NCBI RefSeq assembly: GCF_022399565.1
Contig: NZ_JAJTUT010000002.1
Location: forward strand, 372,001 to 436,000
Direction: 5' to 3'
DNA: 64,000 nucleotides
Source: Flavobacterium algicola
GTDB lineage: Bacteria; Bacteroidota; Bacteroidia; Flavobacteriales; Flavobacteriaceae
The notes below the pieces were generated by a model. It saw only the letters and a list, made by a program, of their open reading frames with translations, ran no database searches and had not been told where the DNA came from. A program made the position numbers and the translations under genes. Shown here piece by piece: positions 50,857 through 60,434 of the stretch; the stretch's first letter is position 1, and each line of letters opens with the position of its first letter.

Positions 50857-51555
50857 ATGAATAACCAAAACGATTCACATCCTAAAACTGCGATTTTGCT
50901 TTTTGCTCAAACAGAGCAAAGAGAAGCATTGTCAAAAAATATAAGTTCTCATGCGAAGAACAATATTTTGTTATGGAAAAAGCTGAATCAAAAGGCCGTT
51001 CAAATTATTAAAAATACCCATCTTCCTTATTTTATTTCAGATGAGACCACTCAGGTTGGTGATCACTTTGGCAGTAAAATTACGGCAGCTGTTCAAAGTG
51101 TATTTGATAAAGGTTTTGAAAAAGTAATCGTAATAGGTAATGATAGTTTATCCTTATCGACTACTCTTCTACTTGAAGCTGCAAGAAATTTGGAGTACCA
51201 AGATATTATTTTGGGTGCTGATTGGAGCGGTGGAGTCTATTTGATGGGGATTTCTAAACAAGGATTTGATTCACAAAAATTTGAATCGATTGCTTGGCAA
51301 ACGGATACTGTGTTTAACAACTTAAAAAATATTTTTGCTGGTCAAAGTATTTTTCTACTTCCGCGATTAAAAGATTTCCACGATTACCATTCTTTTCAAG
51401 AATCTCTTTTAGGATTAAACCATTCGTCAAGATTAAAGGCTTTTCTAATTGCTTTGATTCTGGAGCAGTTTGCATTTTTTACTTATAAGAGTATATCTTA
51501 TTTTACTACTTACTTTAAACAATTTTATAATAAAGGATCACCGGTGCTTGCTTAA
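50857..51555 (+). CDS. DUF2064 / TIGR04282-like glycosyltransferase-fold protein
   Basis: 232 residues. The core fits the family: AILLFAQTEQREAL at the N-terminus, VFDKGFEKVIVIGNDSLSLS, and ILGADWSGGVYLMGI. Related proteins are linked to arsenosugar or nucleotide-sugar chemistry, but function here is unknown. It lies 48 bp before the TonB receptor gene in the same direction, so they may be co-transcribed. Confidence 0.75.
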   Translation: MNNQNDSHPKTAILLFAQTEQREALSKNISSHAKNNILLWKKLNQKAVQIIKNTHLPYFISDETTQVGDHFGSKITAAVQSVFDKGFEKVIVIGNDSLSLSTTLLLEAARNLEYQDIILGADWSGGVYLMGISKQGFDSQKFESIAWQTDTVFNNLKNIFAGQSIFLLPRLKDFHDYHSFQESLLGLNHSSRLKAFLIALILEQFAFFTYKSISYFTTYFKQFYNKGSPVLA

Positions 51556-51603
51556 TTTATAACCTATAAATCAAGTTTTAAGTATTCACTTTTATTATAA
51601 TCT

Positions 51604-54594
51604 ATGAAAAAACTTTTCATTTGGGCAATGCTTTGCGTATCTACGATTGCATTGGCACAACAAGATCTTACTGTAGCTATCATTGATGGAGACAACCAAA
51701 CACCGGTTTCTAATATTACCATTAAATTGGCCAATGCCGCCAGAAATGTATCGATAGAACAAACTACAAATGTACAAGGTAAAGCAATTTTCCGCGGTAT
51801 TCCTGCGCTAGACGGATACCAAGTATCTTTTGAAGGAAATATAATTTTTGCACCAATTAGTTCGGAGATGTTAAGTGTTCGATCGAATCAAAGTCCCAGT
51901 ATAAATTTGGTACTGCAAAAAGCCAACGGACAAGAGTTAAATGAAATCGTAATCGCAACAGGTTCGGGTTCTAAAATAAATAGAAGGGATGCAGAAGTTT
52001 CTTTTGAAATGAAAGCAGCCGAAATTCAGGAAATTCCTGTAGAAGGGCGAGATGTTACCCGCGTATTATACCGCTTACCAAATGTATCTCAAGCAACCGG
52101 TTTCTATGCCGAAGCTCCCAATGTAAGTATTAATGGTGCTAGCTCTGGTTTCACCTCATACCTAATTGACGGGATGGACAATAACGAACGTTTTTTGGGT
52201 GGTCAGAAATTTGCAATTCCGTCTGGATTTGTAAAAGATATTACAGTCTTAACCAATAATTTTTCAGCAGAATATGGATTAACGGGTAGTGGAATCATCA
52301 ATATTACACCTCGTTCTGGTTCTAATGAAACGACAGGTGAAGTTTTCTTTATCACAAGACCAGGACCAAGCATTGACGGAAAGTCAAGTTTTGCACAACG
52401 TGATTTATCGGGTAATCAAGTTAAAAATGGTTTTGCACGTTATCAATGGGGTGCTGGGGTAGGCGGTGCGTTGGTAAAAGACAAAACATTTTACTATGTA
52501 AACTTTGAACATACAACAGATATAAAAGATAATTTACTGAATGTTCCGGTATTGGGAGTGTCAGAAACGCTACGAGGAACCAATCAATTTAATTATTTCT
52601 CGACAAAGATTGACCAAATTTGGAATTCGAACTTTAACTCTTCATTGCGTGCAAATGTTGGAGTTATTGATGTTGAGCGTCAAGGTGGAGGTTTGGAGGG
52701 TGGATCTACATTTGGATCTGCAGGAAATTCACAACAACGTAACAGTATTTTATTAGCTTTAAAAAACAGCTATAAATTGGGAGATATTTCAGGAGAAACG
52801 AATGTTCAATACAGTCGTTTTAGATGGAACTACGCCAAACCTTTTAATCCAAACAGTTCGCAGGTTACTATTTTGGGTGTAAATGATGAAACGCTGGGAG
52901 TAATAGGAAATCCAGGATATGTATTTGATGCTGTAGAAAATACATTTCAAATTCAGCAAAAGGTAAAGTACTATACAGAGAATCATACTTTCAAAGCAGG
53001 GTTAAACTTCATTCGCGGTGATCACCAATTGTTTGGAGGTGGTAACCCTATAGGAAATTATAGAGTCAAATTAACGCAAACTCAAATTGATCAAATCAAA
53101 AATAGTGGTATCGGCGGGGCTTTGAACATCAATGATATCCCTGCAGATGCACAGGTTTTGCGTTATGATGTGGAATTGAGACCAACTTCATTTGGAACGC
53201 ATCAAGATATTTACTCTGCCTATATCGAAGATTTATGGTCGGTAACTGATCGCTTGAATGTTACGGTGGGCTTGCGTTACGATTACGATAATTTATCAAA
53301 AGGAGGAAGCGATAAAGGGGATTATAATAATCTAGCACCTCGTTTTAATTTTAATTACAAATTAAATAACGATAGTAGCTTGCGAGGGGGTTACGGAATT
53401 TCATACGATAAAATACTTTATGCTATCTACAGCGACGCGTTGCAGCAAAATACAACCTCGGCTAGTTATAAGATACAATTAGAAGAGTTAAAAAGATTGG
53501 GACTATTACCTTCAAATACTAACGTTGATGCAATTACGTACAACGGGAATCTAAATGCTACGGTAAATAATGTTACTTATCTAAATGGACCATCGGCTGC
53601 AGACTTGCAAGGACAAAGAGAAAGTGTTTTTTCTAACGAAAGAAGAATTTTAAACCCAAATGGTTACAAGAATCCCTTTACACATGAATTTGCTCTGGGA
53701 TACCAATTGCAATTGTCTGATGAGCGCTTGTTTTATATTGATGTAGTGCACAATAGAGGTGAGAATCTATCTCGTCTGCGTAATTTGAATGCTGCGGCAG
53801 AATATCCAGTAGATCCAAACAATGTGGTAATAAGAACGGTAGCACAAGCTGATGCAAGTAGACCGATTCCTATATCTACCGATGGTAGTGGTTTGAGTAG
53901 TGCTGTCATCAATGGGCAAACTTATACAGGTATTGCGCGTAATGTGATTATGAGTGAGAACGAAGGAAAGTCTCGTTACTATGCAATGAGTTTTAATTAC
54001 CAAAAAGCAAGAGGTAAAGATGATTACTCTTACCGTTTGAATTATACTTTATCTTCTAGTAAAAATGATACGGACGGAATCAACTTTAGACCAGCAGATG
54101 CCAATAATTATGCTGCAGAATGGGGACCATCTGTCAATGATAGAACACATAATATCAACGGAATTTACACATACTATCCATTTAAGGGAACAACAGTTAC
54201 TTTTACAGGATTGTTACAAAGTGGGCAACCTATAAACAGAATTCCGCTAGGATTTGGAACGACCGATTTAAATGGAGATGGAGCTAGTTTTGCAGATGCA
54301 TATACGGGGAACAGCGATCGTTTTCCTGGAGAAAGTAGAAATAGTGACCGCTTACCTTGGAATACCACTTTTGATTTGGGACTACAGCACCAATTTGCAG
54401 TGGGTGGAGGAAATAAAATTGAAGTAAGAGCGGACGTTTTTAACTTGCTAAATGCAGAAAATTTAAGTGGCTACAGTAATAATGCGACGCAAAGTAACCA
54501 AATTCAAGGAGGTTCTAGCGCTAGTGGACTGTTTACGCAACGTAATGCTTCACCGCCAAGACAGTTTCAGTTTGGGGTGCGTTATTTATTTTAA
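51604..54594 (+). CDS. TonB-dependent receptor with N-terminal regulatory-like domain (Oar type)
   Basis: 996 residues. Signal peptide MKKLFIWAMLCVSTIALAQ, then a carboxypeptidase-regulatory-like domain (about 25-105). The plug domain (about 115-230) has IPVEGRDVTRVLYRLPNV, LIDGMDNNERF and NNFSAEYGLTGSG. A beta-barrel fills the rest and ends QFQFGVRYLF. It imports a substrate across the outer membrane using TonB energy. The downstream kinase and nucleoside hydrolase suggest nucleosides or their breakdown products. Confidence 0.93.
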   Translation: MKKLFIWAMLCVSTIALAQQDLTVAIIDGDNQTPVSNITIKLANAARNVSIEQTTNVQGKAIFRGIPALDGYQVSFEGNIIFAPISSEMLSVRSNQSPSINLVLQKANGQELNEIVIATGSGSKINRRDAEVSFEMKAAEIQEIPVEGRDVTRVLYRLPNVSQATGFYAEAPNVSINGASSGFTSYLIDGMDNNERFLGGQKFAIPSGFVKDITVLTNNFSAEYGLTGSGIINITPRSGSNETTGEVFFITRPGPSIDGKSSFAQRDLSGNQVKNGFARYQWGAGVGGALVKDKTFYYVNFEHTTDIKDNLLNVPVLGVSETLRGTNQFNYFSTKIDQIWNSNFNSSLRANVGVIDVERQGGGLEGGSTFGSAGNSQQRNSILLALKNSYKLGDISGETNVQYSRFRWNYAKPFNPNSSQVTILGVNDETLGVIGNPGYVFDAVENTFQIQQKVKYYTENHTFKAGLNFIRGDHQLFGGGNPIGNYRVKLTQTQIDQIKNSGIGGALNINDIPADAQVLRYDVELRPTSFGTHQDIYSAYIEDLWSVTDRLNVTVGLRYDYDNLSKGGSDKGDYNNLAPRFNFNYKLNNDSSLRGGYGISYDKILYAIYSDALQQNTTSASYKIQLEELKRLGLLPSNTNVDAITYNGNLNATVNNVTYLNGPSAADLQGQRESVFSNERRILNPNGYKNPFTHEFALGYQLQLSDERLFYIDVVHNRGENLSRLRNLNAAAEYPVDPNNVVIRTVAQADASRPIPISTDGSGLSSAVINGQTYTGIARNVIMSENEGKSRYYAMSFNYQKARGKDDYSYRLNYTLSSSKNDTDGINFRPADANNYAAEWGPSVNDRTHNINGIYTYYPFKGTTVTFTGLLQSGQPINRIPLGFGTTDLNGDGASFADAYTGNSDRFPGESRNSDRLPWNTTFDLGLQHQFAVGGGNKIEVRADVFNLLNAENLSGYSNNATQSNQIQGGSSASGLFTQRNASPPRQFQFGVRYLF

Positions 54595-54597
54595 AAA

Positions 54598-54730
54598 TCG
54601 CTCCTTGTTTACCCTATTTTGCGTTAGGGATAGGAGTGGTATCCTTTTGTGATGTCCCGATACATCGGGGCTTCACAAAAGATATAACGGATAGCCCGCC
54701 CGCCTTTTTTTGGCGGAAACGCTAAAAAGA
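54598..54730 (+). repeat. Flavobacterial intergenic repeat, copy 2
   Basis: GGATAGGAGTGGTATCC, hairpin (54645-54680, with CCCGAT/ATCGGG core and TTTTGTGA/TTCACAAAA ends), then GATATAACGGATAGCCC and a second small hairpin near 54699-54717. The flanks match copy 1 (44761-44848) while the central hairpin differs. It separates the receptor from the kinase gene. Confidence 0.65.
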
Positions 54731-54758
54731 ATTAAATTATAATTTTAAATAGAAATAT

Positions 54759-55751
54759 ATGTTTGTATTGGATGCAAATAATCCGGAATCTTTGACGGAC
54801 TGCTTGAGAAATTTAAACTGGATGTCTGCCGATGAAAAAGTGATTGGTTTATCTACTCCGGGAGCTGGGAATATGAATTGCGTGTTGCGTGTAGATACTG
54901 GTAATCGCACCTTTATAATCAAGCAATCGCGTGCTTATGTGGAGAAATACCCGCAGGTGGCTGCGCCAGAAGAACGCGTAATTATTGAAGCTGCGTTTTA
55001 TGATAAAATCATTGACTTCCCTTTTTTACAGGATTTTATGCCAAAGAAAATAGGGGTAGATGTTCCTAATAAATTGATGGCGATTGAAGATCTGGGACCT
55101 TCAAATGATTTTACCATTTTGTACCAAGATGGTGAGCAGATGTCTGAGGAAGCTTTAGAAACTTTACTATCTTATTTAAGCGGATTGCACAAAGCTTTCG
55201 TCAAAACTAGAATTGATGACGAACTGGTGAATAATGAAATGAGGTTATTGAATCACGAACACATTTTTAAGTATCCGTTTATGGAGGCAAATGGCTTTGA
55301 TTTGGATACTGTTCAAGAAGGATTGCAAAAAGTAGCGATGCCTTATAAAAAAAATGCACAACTGCGTCAAAAAGTTGAAGTTTTGGGAGGTTTGTATCTG
55401 TCGAAAGGGAAGCATTTGTTGCATGGTGATTATTACCCAGGAAGTTGGTTGCAAACGGAAAAGGGAATTAAAGTGATTGATCCCGAATTTTGTTTCTACG
55501 GTTCTAGAGAATTTGATTTGGCTGTATTTATAGCACATCTGTATCTTTCGGGTCAGGATGATTCTCTCATTGCTAAGGTCGCTGATAAGTATGAGGGATA
55601 CGAACAATTGAATAAATCTATTTTGAATGGTTTTGTAGGTACCGAAATAATGCGACGATTAATTGGTTTGGCTCAGCTGCCTCTAAAAATGGATTTAAAA
55701 CGCAAGAAAATAATGCTGGATTTGGCTAGCAAATTAATTTTAAACGAATAG
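54759..55751 (+). CDS. APH/methylthioribose kinase-like sugar kinase
   Basis: 330 residues, protein-kinase-like fold. N-lobe lysine in RTFIIKQSRAYV. Conserved VIIEAAFYDKI. Catalytic loop LLHGDYYPGSW and metal motif VIDPEFCFYGSREFD. The latter two resemble methylthioribose kinase (HGDLHTGS, IDPEF) more than aminoglycoside kinases. The nucleoside hydrolase gene follows after 2 nt, so the substrate may be ribose or a 5-modified ribose freed by it. Confidence 0.78.
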   Translation: MFVLDANNPESLTDCLRNLNWMSADEKVIGLSTPGAGNMNCVLRVDTGNRTFIIKQSRAYVEKYPQVAAPEERVIIEAAFYDKIIDFPFLQDFMPKKIGVDVPNKLMAIEDLGPSNDFTILYQDGEQMSEEALETLLSYLSGLHKAFVKTRIDDELVNNEMRLLNHEHIFKYPFMEANGFDLDTVQEGLQKVAMPYKKNAQLRQKVEVLGGLYLSKGKHLLHGDYYPGSWLQTEKGIKVIDPEFCFYGSREFDLAVFIAHLYLSGQDDSLIAKVADKYEGYEQLNKSILNGFVGTEIMRRLIGLAQLPLKMDLKRKKIMLDLASKLILNE

Positions 55752-55753
55752 AA

Positions 55754-56719
55754 ATGAAATACTTATTTTATGTTGGAATGCTGTTGTGCGCTGGTATGAC
55801 TCAGGCGCAGACTAAGGTGTGGTTTGATACCGATTTGATGATTGGAATGCCCGATAAATCGGGGCCAAGAGAGGTAGATGACGCATTTACACTCATAATG
55901 GCTTTGAAACAACCACAGATCCAAATTGTTGGAATAAGTTCAATTACCTATGTGGATTACAGTTATGATGTTCTAGAAAAATTATTAGGATGGCACAATA
56001 AAGGAGCTGCAATTCCTGTGTATAAAGGTTCTCCGAATGCTGACGATCTAGGTGTAGAAAATGACGGTACAAGAGCATTATATCAAGCATTAAAAAAAGA
56101 AAAATTAACAATTTTGGCTCTGGGACCAATGACTAATGTGGCTACTCTTATAAAAAATCATCCAGACATTATTCCGCAAATTGAAAAAATTAGTATCTGT
56201 GCCGCGCGCACACCAGATTTACTATTTAATCCTGGACATGGTAAGCTAAACGTATTCGATTACAATTATGAATTGGATTATGCATCTATGGATGTGGTAT
56301 TGAAATCATCAATTCCATTGGTTTTTGCTGGCTATGAGCCGAGTTCTTATACATTTATTGGTAATGTTGATTTGGCTACATTAGATCAGAGTTTAGAGGC
56401 CGACAAATGGTTGTTTGATATAGTACAACCCTGGATGGAAAAAAATGAAAAGTTCTTTGGTATACGCGGTTTTATCCCGTTTGACTGTTCGACCTTGGGT
56501 GTAATTACGCATCCTGAATATTTTACTTACTACAAGGACATTCCGATCAAAGTAACTCATAAAAAGAATGATGCTATAAAAGTCCAACCAACTGTGCCTT
56601 TTAAAAATTTTCTTGAAGTTTCCTATGATTTTAAGACAAAGAAAAAGGTAGATTATGCCAGACGTGCGCTACTTGGTTTTGAAGAAAAGATACTAGAGAC
56701 TTTAAGTGTAAAGAATTAA
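55754..56719 (+). CDS. Exported nucleoside hydrolase (IU-NH family)
   Basis: 321 residues with a signal peptide (MKYLFYVGMLLCAGMTQAQ), so it is periplasmic, unlike most family members. The calcium-binding motif appears as WFDTDL ... EVDDAFTLI, with about 12 residues inserted between DTD and the paired Asp. ILALGPMTNVATLI is the other conserved block. It would split nucleosides to base and ribose outside the cytoplasm. It is coupled to the upstream kinase gene. Confidence 0.85.
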   Translation: MKYLFYVGMLLCAGMTQAQTKVWFDTDLMIGMPDKSGPREVDDAFTLIMALKQPQIQIVGISSITYVDYSYDVLEKLLGWHNKGAAIPVYKGSPNADDLGVENDGTRALYQALKKEKLTILALGPMTNVATLIKNHPDIIPQIEKISICAARTPDLLFNPGHGKLNVFDYNYELDYASMDVVLKSSIPLVFAGYEPSSYTFIGNVDLATLDQSLEADKWLFDIVQPWMEKNEKFFGIRGFIPFDCSTLGVITHPEYFTYYKDIPIKVTHKKNDAIKVQPTVPFKNFLEVSYDFKTKKKVDYARRALLGFEEKILETLSVKN

Positions 56720-56743
56720 AAGATAACTATACGATAAATAACA

Positions 56744-56784
56744 AAATCCCATTCGCAATTACTTGTGAATGGGATTTCGTTTTT
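56744..56784. terminator. Bidirectional terminator between convergent genes
   Basis: 11-bp arms AAATCCCATTC / GAATGGGATTT (56744-56754 and 56767-56777) with a T-rich tail on the plus side. It serves the nucleoside hydrolase gene and the siderophore receptor gene. Confidence 0.85.
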
Positions 56785-56800
56785 AACCTATATTTATTCT

Positions 56801-59092
56801 TTAGAACTTATATTTTAAAGAAGTGAGTACTTGACGAGGAGCGATAGGGTTAACGCTATAATTTTCATGTACAGTGTAATTAAGTTCATCAGTTATGTTA
56901 GACAATTTACATAATAATGATAATTTTTTCCAAGTATAGCCTACAGAAACGTCAACTGTGGTGTAGCCATCAACAGGTACTTCTCTGTCTTCAATAATTA
57001 ACGTTCCTGGGTTAGCAGTATCTGCAATGTAACGGTTGTTCCAACCTGCAATTCTATTTCCGATGTAATTACCAATAGCACCAACTGCTAATCCTTTTAA
57101 AGCTCCAGATTGTACGGTGTAGAAAAAGCTTAAATTAGCTGTATTTGCAGGCGTTCTCGCCACACGATCTCCTTCGATTGAATTTCCGACTGCAACTGGC
57201 GTTTTTACAAAACGCATGTCGTTGTAACTGTAACCAGCATTAATATTAAGACCTTCTATTGGCCTTGCTGTAATGTCTACTTCGACACCCTTACTTTTTG
57301 TTTCTCCGCTTAACACCTTTAGAGTAGTGTCTGTATTTGCAGAACCATCAGCTTTGAATTGTGCTGTCTGTACCAAATTATTATTAGTGATTTGATAAAC
57401 AGTAACATTTGTACTTAAAATTCCTCTCCAGAAATCAGTCTTGATTCCAGCCTCATACTGATCGATAATCGATGGCGCTAAGGGTTGTAAATCTACTGTT
57501 GTATTAGAATTATTTGGTGTAAATGAATTTGCATAGCTAGAGAATATAGTAATGTCTTTTGTTGGTTGGTATACCAAACCTACTTTTGGAGAAAAGGCAT
57601 TATCTAAAGTTTTTGGAGCAATAGTAGGCGTATTGTTTTCGGGTGCTACAGTTTGAAATTTATTGACAAGCGTTTCTTTGTAAGTAGAAGCTTCTGATTC
57701 AATCCATGACCAACGAATACCTGCTAGTACTTTTACTTTATCAGTTAACGATATTAAATCTTGAAAATAAGCACCAAATCGTTGCGAATCTGTATTTACA
57801 ATTTGCGTTGCTCTAGAGTCAAACGGTATAACTGTACTCTGCGTACTAGGATCGTAAGTAAACAAGTTGATAGCAGTATCCTCTGTTGTTTTTGTATTAC
57901 CAGCAGCATCAAAGAATGCAAATGTATATGCTTTTGTTACTGCATTATCATAATCTACACCAGTAAAAATTTGGTGTTTGATGCTACCTGTATTAAAAGT
58001 TCCTTGAAGACTAAATTGGTTTCCAAAGATACGTTCCTCATTATCACTTTGTGTTAAACCTCTTTTCCAATCTCCACGAGTTGCGTAGGTATTTAAACCA
58101 GATAACTGTGCTGTAGATTTTGACTCTCTATCGTAATTTTGGTAAGACGTGTTAAAATTAAGTTTCCAATTTTTATTAAAATCATGGTTTAATAAAACAG
58201 ATGCACTTGCTGATTTTGTATTTCCTGTTGACCAAAGAGCTCCATAAAAACTACTTCTAGGCAAGTCCAAAATTTCTTTACCTATTACTCCTGTACCAAA
58301 GTCAGGTGTCCAATCTGCATTAAGGTAATCACCTTGAACTGTAATTTGAGTTTTGTCGGTTACGTTGAATAAAAAGGAAGGGTTGATGTATGTACGTTCA
58401 TTTTTTACAACATCTCTAAAGCTTTCAGAATTTTCATAAGATCCTGTAAAGCGGTAAGCGATTGATTTGTTTAAAGGACCATAGAAATCTATTGTAGGTT
58501 TGTAAAAAGCATAACTTCCTGCTTGCATGCTGATTTCACCTCCCTTTGTAAACTGTGGTTGTTTGGTCACTAGATTTAAGATTCCTCCTGGAGCAACATT
58601 ACCATATAATAAAGCAGAGCTTCCTTTTAAAAATTCAACTCTTTCTAGAGAAGATACTTCTGGAATTGACCCGGCACTATAACGAAAACCGTTTTTAAAC
58701 ATATTGTTTGATGACATGTCGTATCCTCTAGACCAGAAAGATTCTTGAGCACCTCCTCGAGCAGATCCAACATAAACTCCATTTGCATTTTTGATAACAT
58801 CACTTAATCGAATTGCTTGCTGTTGTCCGATGATTTCTGAATCAATGATTTGAACACTTTGCGGTATGTCCATAACTTTTATTCCTGATCGAATAATTGT
58901 TACAGGTTTAGGTTGTTTATTTGCTGTAACGGTAACTTCGCGTAGTGATTCTCCTTTTTTATTTTTTACTGTATCATGCTCAGTATAAAATTTTTCAGTC
59001 GGCTTAGGAGTTGTAGTATGATAAGCAAGATCCTGTGCTTGTGCGCTTAAAGCTGCGAAGGATGCAAGAAGAAATAAAACGTTAGATTTCAT
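56801..59092 (-). CDS. TonB-dependent siderophore receptor (FhuA-like)
   Basis: 763 residues. Signal peptide (MKSNVLFLLASFAALSAQAQ). TonB-box-like region near LREVTVTANK. The plug (about 75-190) has DIPQSVQIIDSEII, FWSRGYDMSSNNMFKNGFR and ERVEFLKGSSALLYG. The barrel ends APRQVLTSLKYKF. The IPQSV/ERVEFLKG pattern is that of ferric-siderophore receptors. A promoter lies at 59127-59156, and the upstream genes form a flavin/iron-reduction group. Confidence 0.94.
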   Translation of the reverse strand: MKSNVLFLLASFAALSAQAQDLAYHTTTPKPTEKFYTEHDTVKNKKGESLREVTVTANKQPKPVTIIRSGIKVMDIPQSVQIIDSEIIGQQQAIRLSDVIKNANGVYVGSARGGAQESFWSRGYDMSSNNMFKNGFRYSAGSIPEVSSLERVEFLKGSSALLYGNVAPGGILNLVTKQPQFTKGGEISMQAGSYAFYKPTIDFYGPLNKSIAYRFTGSYENSESFRDVVKNERTYINPSFLFNVTDKTQITVQGDYLNADWTPDFGTGVIGKEILDLPRSSFYGALWSTGNTKSASASVLLNHDFNKNWKLNFNTSYQNYDRESKSTAQLSGLNTYATRGDWKRGLTQSDNEERIFGNQFSLQGTFNTGSIKHQIFTGVDYDNAVTKAYTFAFFDAAGNTKTTEDTAINLFTYDPSTQSTVIPFDSRATQIVNTDSQRFGAYFQDLISLTDKVKVLAGIRWSWIESEASTYKETLVNKFQTVAPENNTPTIAPKTLDNAFSPKVGLVYQPTKDITIFSSYANSFTPNNSNTTVDLQPLAPSIIDQYEAGIKTDFWRGILSTNVTVYQITNNNLVQTAQFKADGSANTDTTLKVLSGETKSKGVEVDITARPIEGLNINAGYSYNDMRFVKTPVAVGNSIEGDRVARTPANTANLSFFYTVQSGALKGLAVGAIGNYIGNRIAGWNNRYIADTANPGTLIIEDREVPVDGYTTVDVSVGYTWKKLSLLCKLSNITDELNYTVHENYSVNPIAPRQVLTSLKYKF

Positions 59093-59126
59093 TTGTGTTT
59101 ATTTAGATTCATTTAAAATAAAAAGA

Positions 59127-59156
59127 CAAATATAATAGTGAAAATCGAAATTGCAA
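59127..59156 (-). promoter_or_regulatory. Promoter of the siderophore receptor gene
   Basis: Minus strand TTG (59154-59156), exact 19-nt spacer, TATATTTG (59127-59134), 35 bp before the ATG. Further upstream an inverted AAAACAA / TTGTTTT pair (about 59176-59200) could bind a regulator such as Fur, but it is not a clear Fur box. Confidence 0.75.
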
Positions 59157-59423
59157 AGCTTATTTAGAACAAATAAAAACAATTAATTTAAATTTTGTTT
59201 TTTATGACATTTATTTTTATATCGTAAAAAAATATCAAAAAATTTGTTAATATATCAATGAAAAGCTTGTTTCGACCTTATTATTGTTAGTGGGAATCTA
59301 AAAAGTTTTATATGAATCTAATTCTATTATCGTTTTGATAATTAGATGTTTAACATTTACCTAATTGACTAAGTTATAAAATTAGTTTTATTGCAGCTTA
59401 CTAATTTTATCATAAAAACATCA
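59157..59423. other. Upstream region of the siderophore receptor gene, no gene seen
   Basis: AT-rich spacer between the receptor promoter and the apbE stop. No open frame. It contains the inverted AAAACAA / TTGTTTT pair noted with the promoter. Confidence 0.4.
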
Positions 59424-60422
59424 TTACCTATTGAAGTTTCTTGATTTAATGACTTTTCCTGAATCGGTAATCATCATAAAATTGTACTTAGGAAAATCAT
59501 TCATTAAAATACCAGCTTTCTCTTTTCCCAAGACCATTAGTGAAGTACTAAATGCATTTGCCATTTCAGCATTAGGACCATAGACAGTTACGCTTGTAAG
59601 TCCAGTTGCAGGATAACCAGTCACGGGGTTAATAATATGAGAATAGCGTTTGCCGTCTAAAATTACATATTTCTGATAATTTCCAGAAGTGGTAATGGCT
59701 TGCTCTTGTAGATTAATTGTCATCAAAAGTTGCTCTGGTTCAAAAGGATTGGTAATACCTATACTCCAAGGCTGACCGTTGGGCTGATTTCCCCAAGTGC
59801 TCATATCGCCTGATGCATTAATGATACCCGCTGAAATTCCGCTAGCGCGCATCATCTCTCTGCATTTGTCGGTTGCGTAACCTTCACCCAAAGCACCAAA
59901 ACCAATTTTCATTCCTTCTAATTTTAAGAATACTGTAGAGGCAACACTGTCCAGAAGTATATTTTTATATCCCACTTTTTGGATTGCTTGTTTTACTTTC
60001 TCAGCTGTCGGTAATTGAGTCATTGATCCATCAAATTTCCAGATTTTTTCCATAGCGGCAAAACTGATGTCAAATGCACCATTTGTTATTTCTGAAAATT
60101 GGATTGCTCGTTTAGTTAATTCGAAAACTTCCTTATCTACTTTTACAGGTCGAATACCTGCATATTGATTGATTTCTGAAACTTGCGAACTAGGTTTCCA
60201 GTCGGAAATCAAGAATTCGATTCGGCTTATTTCGGCTATTACTTCGTTAATGCTCTTTTGCGCGGTAAGGGTGTCTTTGGCAACAATTGTAATATCAAAA
60301 CGACCTCCCATAAGCAAGGTTGTTCTTTTTTTTACAACCTGCGCTTGGACTGAATAGTTGATCACAGTCACAAAAAAAAAGAGTGAGACCACCTTGAAAA
60401 ATGTAGAAAAATGCATAGTCAT
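59424..60422 (-). CDS. apbE: FAD:protein FMN transferase (ApbE)
   Basis: 332 residues. An N-terminal signal-like segment (VVSLFFFVTVINYSVQAQ) indicates periplasmic location. Landmarks: TLLMGGRFDITIVA, FDISFAAMEKIWKF, KIGFGALGEGYATDKC, INASGDMSTWG, AITTSGNYQKY, YSHIINPVTGYP. It attaches FMN covalently to Thr or Ser of target proteins. A candidate target is the DUF2271 protein two genes upstream. It starts 12 nt after the PepSY reductase gene. Confidence 0.95.
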   Translation of the reverse strand: MTMHFSTFFKVVSLFFFVTVINYSVQAQVVKKRTTLLMGGRFDITIVAKDTLTAQKSINEVIAEISRIEFLISDWKPSSQVSEINQYAGIRPVKVDKEVFELTKRAIQFSEITNGAFDISFAAMEKIWKFDGSMTQLPTAEKVKQAIQKVGYKNILLDSVASTVFLKLEGMKIGFGALGEGYATDKCREMMRASGISAGIINASGDMSTWGNQPNGQPWSIGITNPFEPEQLLMTINLQEQAITTSGNYQKYVILDGKRYSHIINPVTGYPATGLTSVTVYGPNAEMANAFSTSLMVLGKEKAGILMNDFPKYNFMMITDSGKVIKSRNFNR

Positions 60423-60434
60423 TTTTTGATTTAA

